64,000 bases of DNA from Schistosoma haematobium (GCF_000699445.3 NC_067198.1:20726536-20790535), one strand, 5' to 3'; shown: positions 48,960-61,138, numbered from the stretch's first letter. Translations and numbers: made by a program. Notes: a model not told the origin generated them from the letters alone.

Positions 48960-51900
48960 GTGGCGAAGTTGACACCGGTTCGTCGTGCTGTCAATCCTCA
49001 TATTTTCTCTTTAGACACAGTCTCATGATAACCCTCAGATTTCTCGTGTTGATACGGGTGCACTAGATAAGTACAATCCTTTCGAGGCTACTGGGGATAA
49101 TAAACATGGTAATCATACCATTAATTCTGTACCACCACCTCAATATTCTGCTACTCAAGCTCAGAAAATTACAACCGCAGAGCTTGAACGTCGTCAGAAG
49201 GAGCTGGATGCAAAGGCTGCGGAACTAGCACGAAGAGAAGAGGAACAACGAATAAGAGAGGAACAAAATAGACCAGTATCCCAAGGAGGTTTGTCATCTT
49301 TTTCTCTCCTAAGTTGTTAGTCGTCTAGCGCGTTTAATCACTAAGCTAATCTACGTACCCAGTAGCATATTTTTGAAGATTATTTGTTGATATTAACACA
49401 TTTAGCAATTTCTAAAGGAACTAGATCTTGTCAGCTGAATGTTCCTCCAAATCTGCACCTGAAATTTGTTCTTTTTTGCTGAAGATGACCAAAATATAGG
49501 TCCTGGTTATAACTACGAGTGTGCACCAACTATTCACTATATCTATAGTTGTATTCATCTGTGGCTTCGTTGTTGATTCGAGTCATACATTTATTTACAA
49601 CCATTTTCCCTGCCTAAGGTTTGATTTGATAATCTCAAATAAATTGAGCATTGGGTAGATTGTTATAAATAAATAATATATTTGTAATACCCCAATTTTC
49701 TACTCATTGGGATATTACAAGTATATTATTTATTTACATTTTCCCTGCCGTCTAGTCTTTCCACCATTATTATTTTCTTGTCATTCATCTTGTGTCATTG
49801 TGGTGTGCCGCCTTCGGTCGATGCCAATTTCTGCTAGATCCACCGTTGATTATGACTGATGATCGTCAGATGCCCCTGACCCACATTTATTTGATAGAAA
49901 ATTTCGCTTTTTCACCATCTGTAGATGTTTAGTAACGGGAGTCATAAGTTAACTTGGAAAACTACAACAAACCTATAAGTAGATACTTTAATTCATTTAC
50001 CATGAACCACCAATTTATTAACCATTCAGTACTATAGACCCATTTACCTGATTTATTGTTTTCAACCGTACACACACTTGAGAGTTTGGTGTTGATCTTA
50101 TGCGAAAATTCATTCACGCCTGTCTTATCAGGAGCACATGGCTGATTATTATCCTAGCTAAGGAGTTTGGTTTGTACTTCCCTTTGAGTTGCCATTGTAA
50201 AACTATATGAATAAAACATCGTGTAAATTTCAAGTCGTAATCTTGTATAATGCTCCAGAAAAGTTATGCAAATAATGCTAAAAGTTGTATCTTTCAAAAT
50301 GCTCTTATGATACAGATGACTCATTCCCTCCGGTTTTATCCCATAAAGCGTTACTTATTTTTACGTACAAAAGTTTAAACTCAAAACTTTGAATTCCTTT
50401 CTTAAAATTTTCTGTTATTACGACTCCTAAATCAGTATAAATCTTAAAGACTGTTCTGCTTATCTGAATTATCCTAATTTCGTTATTCCGTTTTTTATAC
50501 TCATGTTTTATCTGGTTGAATTAGTTATTTTGTAAAATTACGAGCCACTACGCTACACTTTCCTTTTCTATCCATAGGTGTTACAGCTAAGAACTGGCCT
50601 CCACTACCATCCTTCTTTCCTTGTACTCCTTGCTTTTATCAAAACATTGAAACAGAAATTATACCTCAATACAAAAGAGTGGTCAAATTTGGATATTACT
50701 TATGGCTGTCGTATGCTTGTTTGTTGTTAGTGAACTTGTTCACAGCAATGGTATATTTTGCCGGTACTTCTAACTATTATGGAGGAAGTCTGTTCGGTGT
50801 TGCTATTCTCGTGTTCATAATTTGCGTACCGTCATCGTACGTGTGTTGGTTCAGACCACTATACAAAGCCTTTAGGTAAGCTTGTACCTAAATTATCAGA
50901 TTACAGTGTTTATTGTCATAGAAAGTTGTCTAACAGTTATAGGTAAACGTCTCCCAACATTGTCTAGTTAATATTTCTTAATCCCGTTAGTTTCCACGAT
51001 CTTTCTTCTTGTAATGACTTCTAATTTAACAAATAACAAAACCTGCAGATTAATGAAAGTATTATTATGGGTATTATTTTTGACGACCACAGGAAAAGTG
51101 CCACAGTAAGTCGAGTCTATTATGTATCTCTTAGTGTCACTACTCAAAATCACTGCCTACCGTAGTTATGAAGTCGCCTGTCGATACGGCTAAAACTAAA
51201 ACGGTTATTTATGTATTGTACACATGTCCTCGTTTAGGTGCCCCGAATCTCCTTCGAACTTACTACATTCCCGTTCAATGTCATGGGGTTCTAGATATAA
51301 GTAATATATGTTCCACTTAATAGCAGTTCACCATCCTAATGAATCATTTATCATTCCTGTCTAACACCTAATAAATAATCAACATATACTTGGTACTAAA
51401 AAAGCCTGGTCTTGTTTATTGAAAACCCTGTATAAATCTAATCTTCTGATCGCATTGAATAACAATACAAACAGTTTGGGGATCCATTTCTTCCCCTATG
51501 AACAGTGCTACCTGAGGATTGGTCTGCGTAAATGCACGAATTAGGAATAGGCAATCAAATTGTTAAGTGCGCCGTCGACTAAACTTATCTTGAAAATCTT
51601 ATGAGTCCTTGTACTGTCATCTAGTTTTGCAACTTCAAATAGTGTCCGTCAAGGCTGTCCACTCTCTCCATTTTTGTTTACCTTCATCATAGACCTACTG
51701 ATGGAAATAACGCTCTCATCGACTGAATTTTCGGGCATTGACCTCCTTCCAGGTGGTCGACTTATCGATTTAGAATACGCAGATGACATAGTCCTGTTTG
51801 GTGAAGACGCTGATAAAATGAAGAGTGCTTTGGTAGCACTGAGCAACAATGCCAAGATATTTGGGATGCATTTCTCCCCTTCTAAATGCAAGTTATTGCT

Positions 51901-54900
51901 TCAGGACTGGCCTGCGTCAATACTTGAACTAAGGATGGAGAGTGAAGTTGTCGAATGCATTGACAACTTCACTTATCTTGGAAGTCTAATCATCCCTAGT
52001 GGGTTGGTGTCTGACGAAATCTCTTCACGGATTCAAGAAGCTCGTTTGGCTTTTGCCAACTTACGTCACCTATGGCGAAGGCGAGATATCCGTCTACCAA
52101 TTAAGGGACGGCAGTTCGTTCTGTCCTACTTTACTGCTACGAAATGTAGCCATTAATGGTAGAAGATACCCCTAAGCTACTAGTATTTGACCACAGATGC
52201 CCTAGGAATGTTGCTCGCATCTGCTGGGATCACCGGGTAAGTAATAGTGAGGTTAGACGCAGGGTATTAGGGAATGATGGTAAATCAGTTGATGAGGTTA
52301 TGAATCTTCATCGACTGAGATGGTTGGGCCACTTGTTACGTATGCCTGAGCACCGATTACCACGACGCGCAATGCTGACTAGTGTTGGGGATGGTTGGAA
52401 GGAAGTGGCCAAACCTGAGCGTGGCATCAGTCCTTAAAGTCACTAACTTCTGGCCTTTGCCATGTTGGTAGATGCAGACTACTTGGTTGGGGTCCACGTG
52501 ACTATCGTAACCAATGGTTTGAGACTCGGGGTGACATGGCTCAGAATCGGTCACAATGGTGTAGGTATATGCACTTCCTGTCTTCCCTTAAACTATGAGA
52601 TTAAAATCGCTTCATACATTCCTTTCTACGAACTAATTTTTTCTTTCTGTACTATATCCTTATATGCAATCTTTCTTTCATATATTATTACCATTGAATT
52701 AATTACTTCTATGAATTCAGTGTTCATCTTGTTGTGCTAATGAGGTATGGCAACTTGGACCTATGCATATATGTGCCTGGTTCTACGTTGTGGATGACTG
52801 ATGTGTACCGTGAAATGATCGTTTGCGGATTGCAGAGTTTAGAGGTAGGACACTTGGCAAAAATGTCAAATCGGTTAATCAGGTCACAAATCACTTACTG
52901 AGGCGGACATGTTTTACGTGTGCCCAACCGCTACTTACCTCGACGTACGCTGTTATCTGGTCTAGGAGCAGAATAGAAGATAGCTAAGCTCGGTAAAACC
53001 AAAACATAGTATCGCTCCATAAATTCACTGACTGTTGGTTGGAACTATGTTGATAGATGCGGACTATTTGGTCTGAGTCAGCGTATTAACCACTACCGGT
53101 GGGTGGGAACACTAGGTAAGATTGCTCAAAATCGATCACAATGGCGCAGGTTCACTCACTCATCATATAAATTTTGAGCTGGAACCATAGTTTTAAGACT
53201 TAGTTTCTCTTGTTACCACAGCTACTACATTATATTGATGTTTTCTGCCGTAAATCCTAAATGTACCTCGTCATACCAACTTATTTTAGTTACTTGGGCC
53301 AACGCATGGTTGTGGCAGGCTCTACGTTGATCATGACTGACATACCCAATCCTCCATCAAATACTAGCAGTTTATACATGCTTTTTCAAAGACCATGTTC
53401 CAGAGTTTCTCAATATACTCACCACTCCATAAAATGATAAACATCTTGCGTCACAGATTGTCTAAGGCTAAGCGAGCTCTTTGACCTGTGCTAAAATCTC
53501 AAAAGCCACCAACTAACAAGGGTTGATATAACTCTCATAGTCAGTGAAATATGTAACATCATCCTATATAGTCCATACATTCAAACTAAACGTACAGACC
53601 AGTTATAAAGTTAACACGTACTTTCGTAAGTTTTTTCTCATCAGACTTCACAATCAGACTTAGAATTACTGATTCAGAATTTTTGAAGCTGTCGTCATTA
53701 TTAGAAATAAAGTTCAAGAATGTAAATTCAAAGATAAGGATTATAGCAATATCGATCATGAAATCATATAATTGCTTAAACATTCATTACAGTTTAATAG
53801 GATGACGTATGCAGCAGACAAAATTCTTCCACGTTTTATTTTGGCACTAAAGTATTTGATAAGTCAGCAGTACTTGATAAGTCTATTGTTGTTTTCTCGA
53901 GCACTTTCTAGCTTTGTTAGGAAGAAAAGTAATCAGATGCATTTAAATTTGAATACTGTTGCATTTATTAGGTGCTAAGCATCAAATATGGAGCTTAACT
54001 CATAATTTTCATAAGAGTGGTATCATGTTGTATATTTGAGAAATCCACTCAATTTTGCTTTTATTCATCTAGAAATTCAATTATCAATTCTCACGGTCTC
54101 GTACTAATCTACAAATGGATAAAAAAAAGCATAATTTACACTTTTGAAGTAGGTCTAAGGTGAAAGACCCCTGTAAGTTGCCTTATTCAACAATGCGTTC
54201 GTCTTTCTAAATAGAAGTTTACATTATTGTCTATTTGTAACTTGGATGAAGTAAAAAACGATTTCTTCACAAACCGGCCTTATCTCATACATAAGACATT
54301 AACACCGTTGGATGCCGGCTCAGTGGTCTAGTGGTTAAGTGCTCGCGCGCGAAGCCAGTAGGTCCTGGGTTCGAGCGCCGCGTGGTGCGGGATCGTGGAC
54401 GCGCACTGCTGAGGAGTCCCATACAGGACAAAACGGCCGTCCAGTGCTTCCAGGTTTTCCATGGTGGTCTAGCTTCAATCGACTCATGATTTCAATCTGT
54501 GAAATTTCTAAAAAAATAAGACTAAACGTTGAAATGAAGTCATCATAGTTTTATTTATTTATTTGAACGCATAAATATTGGTACAAGGAGGCACCAGATA
54601 CATATGCGCCACACAATAACAATGAAAATGGGAAGAGATAAAGATTGTAAGGTGCGTATAGAAAAAAAAGTACAATAACGACCACAGATTAGTGTATGGT
54701 AGTGAAATAATAATATTGGGGGAAACGGAAAGGTACAACCAGAAAGAATTCTTTCAGTTAAGAAAGTTACAACCGATTTTTATGAAGCAAGTAAAGAAAA
54801 GTCACAGCAGGATTGCCACTGGCTTTTATTCTGTGCCATATCTGATAACTTCTCTAGCCACTGTGTTACACCATCTCTCGGACCCCAACCAGGGAGTCGT

Positions 54901-57900
54901 GAAGGACCGACAGAAGCCAGTCCTGTACAGCCTTCATTCATAACACGACACCATATCATACGCTAACCACCTCTCTGCTCTTTCCAACCAGTCCCAATGT
55001 CGGCAAATAATGCGCGACGAGGAATTCTCTGAGACGACATTCGTAGAACATTTCCAAGCCACCGAGGTCGGTGTTTCAAGATATTGACACCAGTTGGATT
55101 ATCATCTCTGCGTCCAAACACACGATGCCGAATCTCTGCATTACTAACATGGTGTTGCCACTGGATATCACCAATCCTTCGGAGACAACGATGATCAAAC
55201 ACAGAGAGTCGTCTAGCATCCTCAACTCTGAGAGGCCAGGTTTCACAAGGATAAAGTAAAGTTGCTCTCACCGATGCGTTGTAGATCCGACCTTTTACAG
55301 CCAGACTAACATCACGAAGGCGCCAAAGATGGCTCAGATTGGCATAATCCGCTCTGGCTTTCACTATACGTGAATTGATCTCATCACTCACGCCACCACC
55401 AGCACTTATGTAGCTACCTAGATGCACGAACTTCCTAAAGACGTAGTCAGCCCTATCTGTTGTCCGATCTGCGCGACGAGGAATTCTCTGAGACGACATT
55501 CGTAGAACATGTCCAAGCCATCGAAGTCATAGTGAACAACCTAAATGCCAAAGTATTGAGGGTAAACCAAGTAAGCGGACATCTAAGTTGTAGTTTCGTG
55601 CTATCGCCCCAACGTGCAGAGAATACCATTTGTTGCAACTTTATTTTGACGGTCATAAGTTACTAACGAGCAATCATTTTCTGTATGATTAGGAGCGCTT
55701 TCGTTTGACATATTGACCACGAGGACCAATTTAGTGGTAAACGCAAAGACACTACATAATCACCGTTTAGAAAAGTTAAGGATTATCTATTCCTTCTGAA
55801 TCACAATTGGACTTCAAGCATATTAGTCACTATTTTGAGGTATCAGTAGCAATTAGTATAACCACTTCACTTTACTGTAAAGCTATAGTAAGACAAATAC
55901 AGAGGACCTACTCTTAGTATGAAGATGTGTCACATGTCCCACTAGCTGGGTATCAAGAGCCTGATAGACGGTGGGTGTACCCCATAACACTGGGTTTTCA
56001 TTCACCATACATTTACCCGATCGAAGCTACTACCTTGACGCGGTGGTCGGGCTTGCCTATAGTGATGACCCAACCGAGCTATATTGGCTGGAACATATGT
56101 TCCTGTAGGTTCTACCATGCCAGGCAGGTCGATTGGAAAACGGTAAGACTAAAAGCAGCAACTTAAGGTCTGAGGGCGAAGTCGTACTGCTGACTGTAGA
56201 GGGGTGTGACAGCAGTAAGGTGTTTCCCTCAGACAACCAGCATCTGCAGCGATGCTGCCTTCCCACAAGGAGGGGCGGGGTTAGTAAAGGTCGACCCTAA
56301 AAATGTCACACCTCACCTTACCTCACGGATTTCCGTCTCCGGCGGTAAGGCCCTTTGAAGAACGGAGCTAACACATTAAAAAACTTCCACGAAAAGGCCG
56401 TGCGCGACCGGCCTCAAGCGGTTGTCCCTTGGGCTTTGCGGTCACGCTCCCAGGTCGTTAAGACCAACACTAATCCGACTTCTATTTCAGGTTCCTCGAG
56501 AAATACCCTTCCACGGTGTGGGCAGCCGGGAAGTGACACCAGCCCTCACACCTGTAACAACACACGAGACCAAGTTGGTCACATTCAAATCCTTCCTACA
56601 CCTCTTAATACCACTCTTATCTCCCCAACTAACCCTTCTCACGTTCTTTTCTCACCTCGCACTGCTAGGGCAAACGATTCGAGTACGCGGAACGCTTTTC
56701 CTGGTCTCCTGAAACCACGCTCTAAACTACATGTAAGAACTTTTAACGTCCGAACACTATGCCAAATAGGACAGCAGGCTTCCTTAGCTAGGACTTTAGA
56801 ATCCCGCACCATCGATGTGTGCTGCGTCTCCGAAACGCGCATACAGGATCTGAGTAGCGTCATTCATTGGACCTCACCATGTTGAAATAAAGAACCAACT
56901 CGATTCACGCTTCGTGTGTCTGGAAGCCCTGATGCTGCTTCCCGTGGCCTCTCCGGCGTAGGTATAGTATTGAGTCCTAGGGCAGAACTAGCTCTCTTAG
57001 ACTGTATCCCAGTAGACAGTCGTTTGTGCGCTGTCCGACTAAACGGAACAATAGGGACTCGGAAAGATAAGGACACTCGTCGTTGTCTCTTCGTCGTCTC
57101 TGCCTATTCTCCCACTGACTGCAACGCAGATGATGTAGAAGATGAGTTCTACAGAAAGCTTTCCGACCTTCTCCGATAAGCTAGGCGCTCTGATGTAGTA
57201 ATTGTGGCTGGTGACTTTAATGCTCAAGTAGGTAAACTAAGCGATAGGGAAAGACACCTAGGTGGATCTTATAGCATCGTGGCTCAAAGAACAGATAATG
57301 GCGACTGTCTGTTGCAGCTATGCTTAGATAACCGCCTGTTCCTTGCAAATACTAACTTTAAGCATAAGGAAAAACATCTTTTAACATGGCGACCCCCTAA
57401 TTCGTCCCAACGTTGGACCCGAATAGATCACATCGCTATCAGCCACCGATGGAGGGGCTCGATAGAAGACTGTCGCTCATTCTGGAGCACATGCTTAGAT
57501 TCAGATCATGCTCTAGTACGAGCGCGTATTTGTCTGCGTCTTACTGGACGTAGGAAAGACGCTGCAAGGAAGCCTCTTAGGGCCCTACTTAATGATAGTC
57601 AAGCTAAGAGTATATTTCAGGAACAACTAGGAAAACAGTTAGGCAACCATGCATGTGATGGCCACCCCGACGCAGCGTCGAATGATATCAGGAAAACTGT
57701 GGAAACAGCAGTGATATCTGCTAGTACGGTAACCCGTAAGGTTAGGGAGAAACACTGGATCTGAGCAGCATCTACCGCACTTCTAGATGCTCGGAAATTC
57801 ATTCCACCTGGCTCTGAACATAATGAAGAGTGGAGTCAGCTTAAGCGCAAGCTGACAAGAAGTCTACGCAATGATCGTGAACAGTGGTGGGTAGCGAAAG

Positions 57901-60900
57901 CAAGAGAGATGGAAAAGGCAGCGGCAATAGGTAATAGTAGACAATTGTTCAGACTTGTTAAGGAAACCGGTATTAGGAAACCGACTGTTAGCGAAACAAT
58001 CTCAGAGAAAGATGGACATATTATACAGTCTCAATCCGCGAGATTGGATCGATTGGCAGAACACTTTAGGGATCAGTTCAACTGGCCTTCAGCCACACTT
58101 CGGTTTCCCACGATCTCCAGCCAACCTGAATGGCAAGTTAATGTAGGTCCTCCGTCTCTTTACGAAGTTGAAAAAGCCATAGGAAATCTGAAGCGAGGGA
58201 GAGCAGCAGGCCCTGACAGGTTTACTCCTGAGATTTTTAAGGATTGTGGTCCAGTATTAGCAATGAGATTAACTGAGGTCTTAGGTAGAATTTGGGAACT
58301 GGACGTAATCCCATCTGACTGATCTCAATCACTGATTGTGCCAGTCTATAAAAAAGGACAAAAGTCCTCTTGTGACAATCACAGAGGAATCAGTTTGACT
58401 AATATAGTGTCTAAAATATTAGCTTCAATAATACTTCGACGCCTAACCAAAGCTCGTGAAGAACAGACTAGAGAAAATCAGGCTGGTTTTCGACCTGGAC
58501 GTGGTTGTATAGATCAGATATTCACACTACGTCAGGTTCTAGAACACAGACACACGTTCAGACGCCCCACAATGGTAGTATTTCTCGACCTTAAGGCGGC
58601 ATTTGACTCTGTTGATCGTAAGGTCCTATGGCAGTGTTTGTCACTGAAAGGAGTACCAAAGAAGTACATTAACCTTGTAAGGGCTCTCTACTCGAACACA
58701 ACTGATCGAGTGAGAGCTTGTGGCGAACTGTCATCAGAATTGATTACCTCAAGTGGTGTTCGTCAAGGCTGTCCACTCTCTCCATTCTTGTTCAACTTTG
58801 TCGTCGACGTACTTTTAGAGATAATACTTTCCTCGTCTAGATTTCCAGGGGTTGAACTTCTACCGGGAGATTCACTTGTTGACTTGGAATATGCTGATGA
58901 CATAGTTTTATTTGGTGAAGACGCTGACAAAATGCAGAGTCTTCTGACCACTCTAAGCAACAATGCAAGCATGTTCGGGATGCGATTCTCCCCCTCGAAA
59001 TGCAAAATGTTGCTTCAGGATTGGGTTGCATTGACACCCGAACTAATGATAGGGAGTGAAGTAATTGAGCGTGTCGATCGCTTCACTTATCTTGGAAGTC
59101 TCATCGGCCCTTGTGGTCTGGTGTGTGACGAAATCTCAGCATGGATACAGAAGGCTCGGCTATCTTTTGCCAACTTGCGTCATTTATGGCGTAGGCGAGA
59201 TATCCGTCTATCAACCAAGGGACGTGTTTACTGCGCAGCAGTTCGTTCCGTCCTACTTTATGGCAGTAAAACATGGCCGGTAAGAGTAGAGGATATCCAT
59301 AGGTTACTAGTATTTGATCATAGGTGTCTTCGAAACATTGTTTGTATATCCTGGGACCATCGAGTAAGTAACGTAGTTGTTAGGAAACGGGTACTAGGTA
59401 AGGATGGCAAATCCATTGATGAAGTAGTGAAACTTCATTTGAGATGACTGGGACACGTGTTACGTATGCCCAACGACCGACTGCCTCGATGTGCGATGTT
59501 TTGTTGTATAGGAGTAGGTTGGAAGAAAGCTAGGGGCGGCCAGACCAAAACATGGCACAAGTCCATGAAGTCACTGACAAGTGGACTGAGCCATGTTGAT
59601 AGGTGTAAACTACCTGGTTGGGGACCGCGTGATGATAGCAACCGATGGTTAGAGACCTTGAATGACATGGCTCAAAATCGTTTGCAATGGCGCAGGTGCA
59701 TCTATTCTTTGTGTTCTCCTAAATTCTAATTTTCTGAATTCTTCATGTCCCTTTTTTTCTATTTCCAAATTTATTTCACTGGATTATACTCCTTGAATAA
59801 CATCTTCAAACCCTAATTTTTTTTTATTACAGCTTATAATTTTACTACATCTATCACTACGGGATTTGAATCGACCACTGCATCTCTGTACAAATGTGGT
59901 ATGGCAACTCGAACTGATGTACGTACGTACGAAGTTCTACGTTGTTACTGACTGACTGACTCACCATACATTTCGAGAGGTAGTCGTCAATCACTAACAT
60001 TCACTAAGCATTGTCTGAGTATTTGATGAAAGTTCCGAATAACGTAATGTCATTCTCAAATGGGAGATACGCTACATCTCAAACATCATCTCAATTGATC
60101 CATCTTAAAGTTAGCCAGTTATTAAAGCTAGAACTTAACAACTTAAAGTTGGGTGTTACTTGGTAGCTGTACAGTGTATGAAAATGTTCAGGTTATTTGT
60201 TAGAAATCATGATTGGTTGTCGTTTTTAATGGGAAGATGTAGGATTATTAGTCGCATAAATTGACTCTACTGTTTCGCCTTTTTTGAATTGGGTACCAAG
60301 TTAATGCATTTCACAAATGTCTAATTATGTTAGTCGTAACAAGAAAGTTTTGTGGTATTTCATAATGGTAGTTAGATGAAAGTGGTTAGATGTTTCTAAT
60401 GTTTACTTAGATCAGTTAATTGAAATGATCTTGGGCACGTTCGTTAAGTATAAGCAAAGTTACTTATAAATAGCCCTTTCTAAATCCTTTGATACTTCAG
60501 TAGATCTCAAAGATTTTATCGCTTCACAACAATAGGTTATTAATGGACCATTAAACCAAAAAGGCCATCGCGTTCAAACATAATAAAGCCGTACCTATCA
60601 CAATGATTTCATTATATTTTCCAGTGTTTGAAATCACTACACTAGAAAGATTGGCATTGCTCCAACTGTCGTTCAATACTAACTAAATCGGGATAGGTGC
60701 TAATTGATATGATATTACTACTGGCTGTATTTTTATTTTCTTTACTATCATTAGTTTGATAGAAACGTATTAAGTATGATCGTCTACACTAAATGAAAAG
60801 GTATGTTTAACAATAAATTTCTATTCATTGGATAAGCGTTTCTACTACTTTTAATTTTCTATAACCAAATAATATTTCACAGAGAAATTGAAATCGGTAA

Positions 60901-61027
60901 TTTTTTCCTCATTTAATTCACATAGAAGCAACAGCTCAATCAATTTCTTCATATTTTTCATTGTTTTTGGTGTCCAAATTTTGGTTATGATCATACAGTC
61001 AATCGGTATCATAAATTGGGGATCCTG
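48936..61027 (+). CDS. SCAMP: Secretory carrier membrane protein (SCAMP), gene span, 3' part outside window
   Basis: SCAMPs are four-helix membrane proteins of recycling vesicles. The exons are 48936-48959, 49015-49288, 50578-50875 and 60926-61027, with GT-AG borders and consistent phases. The protein starts MENPFADP, has a second NPF (DKYNPFEA) for EH-domain partners, a proline-rich stretch (SVPPPQYS), a charged helix ([20 protein letters not shown]), the family hallmark [19 protein letters not shown] with QYKR, two membrane helices, the loop [11 protein letters not shown], and a third helix in exon 4. A TAA lies directly upstream of the ATG in frame. The fourth helix and the tail are not in the window. 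Intron 3 (50876-60925) is about 10 kb and packed with retroelements. Confidence 0.93.
49015..49288 (+). CDS. SCAMP: SCAMP exon 2, cytoplasmic N-terminus
   Basis: It starts [15 protein letters not shown] in phase 0 and ends QNRPVSQG plus one base. It contains the DKYNPF motif and the amphipathic coiled-coil helix. Donor GGAG|GTTTGT. Confidence 0.9.
50578..50875 (+). CDS. SCAMP: SCAMP exon 3, first two membrane helices
   Basis: The acceptor is ATCCATAG. It encodes [19 protein letters not shown], helix 1 ([20 protein letters not shown]), helix 2 ([17 protein letters not shown]) and [10 protein letters not shown] plus two bases. The donor AG|GTAAGC splits the final Arg codon. Confidence 0.95.
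51614..52801 (+). mobile_element. 5'-truncated RTE-A copy in SCAMP intron 3
   Basis: It begins inside the RT ([20 protein letters not shown]), continues [20 protein letters not shown] and, after a frameshift near 52130-52160, [20 protein letters not shown] and [18 protein letters not shown], then a shifted 3' part and 3'UTR to GATGACTG. Positions 51614-51890 match 63725-64000, and 52240-52801 match the insert at 39956-40517 in reverse, without a difference that I could see. Confidence 0.88.
52802..53345 (+). pseudogene. Older RTE-A 3' fragment
   Basis: A diverged second RTE-A 3' end abuts the younger one: AAATCACTTACTGAGGCGGAC, CCCAACCGCTACTTACCTCGACG, GTAAGATTGCTCAAAATCG, finishing near TCTACGTTGATCATGACTGAC. 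Many stops. The younger copy may have inserted within or beside it. Confidence 0.65.
53346..54299. other. SCAMP intron 3, nothing recognised
   Basis: AT-rich intronic DNA without recognisable repeats. Confidence 0.4.
54300..54520 (+). mobile_element. Sm-alpha-type SINE with clear tRNA head
   Basis: The head at 54314-54385 has an A-box-like GGCTCAGTGGTCTAGTGG and a B box GGGTTCGAGCGCC, as expected of an internal pol III promoter. The hammerhead (54401-54446) has CTGAGGA, GTCC/GGAC, stem I GCACTG/CAGTGC fully paired, the C-GGCC-G stem III and the GTC site. However, the GAAA box reads AAAA (GGACAAAAC), which removes the conserved core G. The 3' body ends TTTCAATCTGTGAAATTTC. Confidence 0.82.
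54549..55469 (-). mobile_element. RTE-B deletion derivative, copy 1 (5' truncated)
   Basis: On the minus strand it encodes the RT C-terminal region ([57 protein letters not shown]) and ends in the tail TTTGAACG.../(TTTA)n. At 55440-55469 it also holds the end of the RTE-B endonuclease start segment, with the same deletion junction as copy 2. It differs from 61139-62068 by about one base over 920 bp. Confidence 0.85.
55470..55545 (-). mobile_element. Second RTE-B scrap fused to copy 1
   Basis: About 75 bp repeat the [16 protein letters not shown] coding segment (GCGACGAGGAATTCTCTGAG at 55472) already present at 55015. It joins copy 1 exactly where that copy is 5' truncated. Confidence 0.55.
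56002..56014 (+). repeat. Target-site duplication, left
   Basis: TCACCATACATTT, repeated exactly at 59961-59973, brackets the full-length RTE-A. Confidence 0.9.
56015..59960 (+). mobile_element. Full-length RTE-A (SR2-like) LINE with 13-bp TSD
   Basis: The 3,946-bp element has a leader of about 330 bp, one long reading frame (56349-59729) and a 3'UTR ending in ACTGACTGACTGAC. It lies in SCAMP intron 3, in sense. Size, the single endonuclease-RT frame and the short repeat tail fit the RTE clade, of which SR2 is the known schistosome member; the SR2 name is by resemblance. Its GC content is far above the intron. Confidence 0.92.
56349..59729 (+). pseudogene. RTE-A polyprotein: AP endonuclease + reverse transcriptase, five stops
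   Basis: One frame of about 1,127 codons carries every expected motif. Endonuclease: [125 protein letters not shown] (A), [14 protein letters not shown] (B), [13 protein letters not shown] (C), FTYLGSLI and the C-terminal WDHRVSN...LGHVLRMP. It is interrupted only by in-frame stops at 56883 (TGA), 57177 (TAA), 57762 (TGA), 58320 (TGA) and 59445 (TGA). Comparison with other copies shows 59445 is TGG to TGA (Trp). No frameshift was found. The copy is presumably inactive. Confidence 0.92.
59961..59973 (+). repeat. Target-site duplication, right
   Basis: Exact copy of 56002-56014, directly after the ACTG tail. Confidence 0.9.
59974..60925. other. SCAMP intron 3, unique part
   Basis: AT-rich intronic sequence up to the exon 4 acceptor; nothing else recognised. 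Confidence 0.5.
60926..61027 (+). CDS. SCAMP: SCAMP exon 4, third membrane helix
   Basis: The acceptor TTCACATAG and the donor TG|GTGAGT fit. It encodes [20 protein letters not shown] and [13 protein letters not shown], the counterpart of the SCAMP SFxFFVFFFxxxxQ segment. The single first base completes the Arg codon left open by exon 3, 10 kb upstream. Confidence 0.9.
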
Positions 61028-61138
61028 GTGAGTCTTCTAATACTTATATTGAATAATTAAAATATTATTTACACTCGTTAAAACCACACCACTTTCCCTG
61101 TTACAGTTGCGTAAATAATTGATATAGAGTACCGATTC

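Noticed and set aside
54314..54385. tRNA gene
   Set aside because: A-box and B-box sequences are present, but the segment continues into the hammerhead and SINE body and the cloverleaf arms do not pair well. It is the head of a SINE.
55927..56001. Start of the RTE-A at about 55920
   Set aside because: The sequence is more GC-rich, but the exact 13-bp target duplication places the element start at 56015.
56015..56120. HDV-like self-cleaving ribozyme at the RTE-A 5' end
   Set aside because: Such ribozymes occur in RTE elements, and CCCGA can pair with TCGGG here. I could not complete the nested double pseudoknot (P1.1, P2, P3), so it is not called. A structure search would decide.
57039..57227. 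Minus-strand open frames inside the RTE-A
   Set aside because: Antisense shadows of the endonuclease and RT coding sequence; they carry no motifs.
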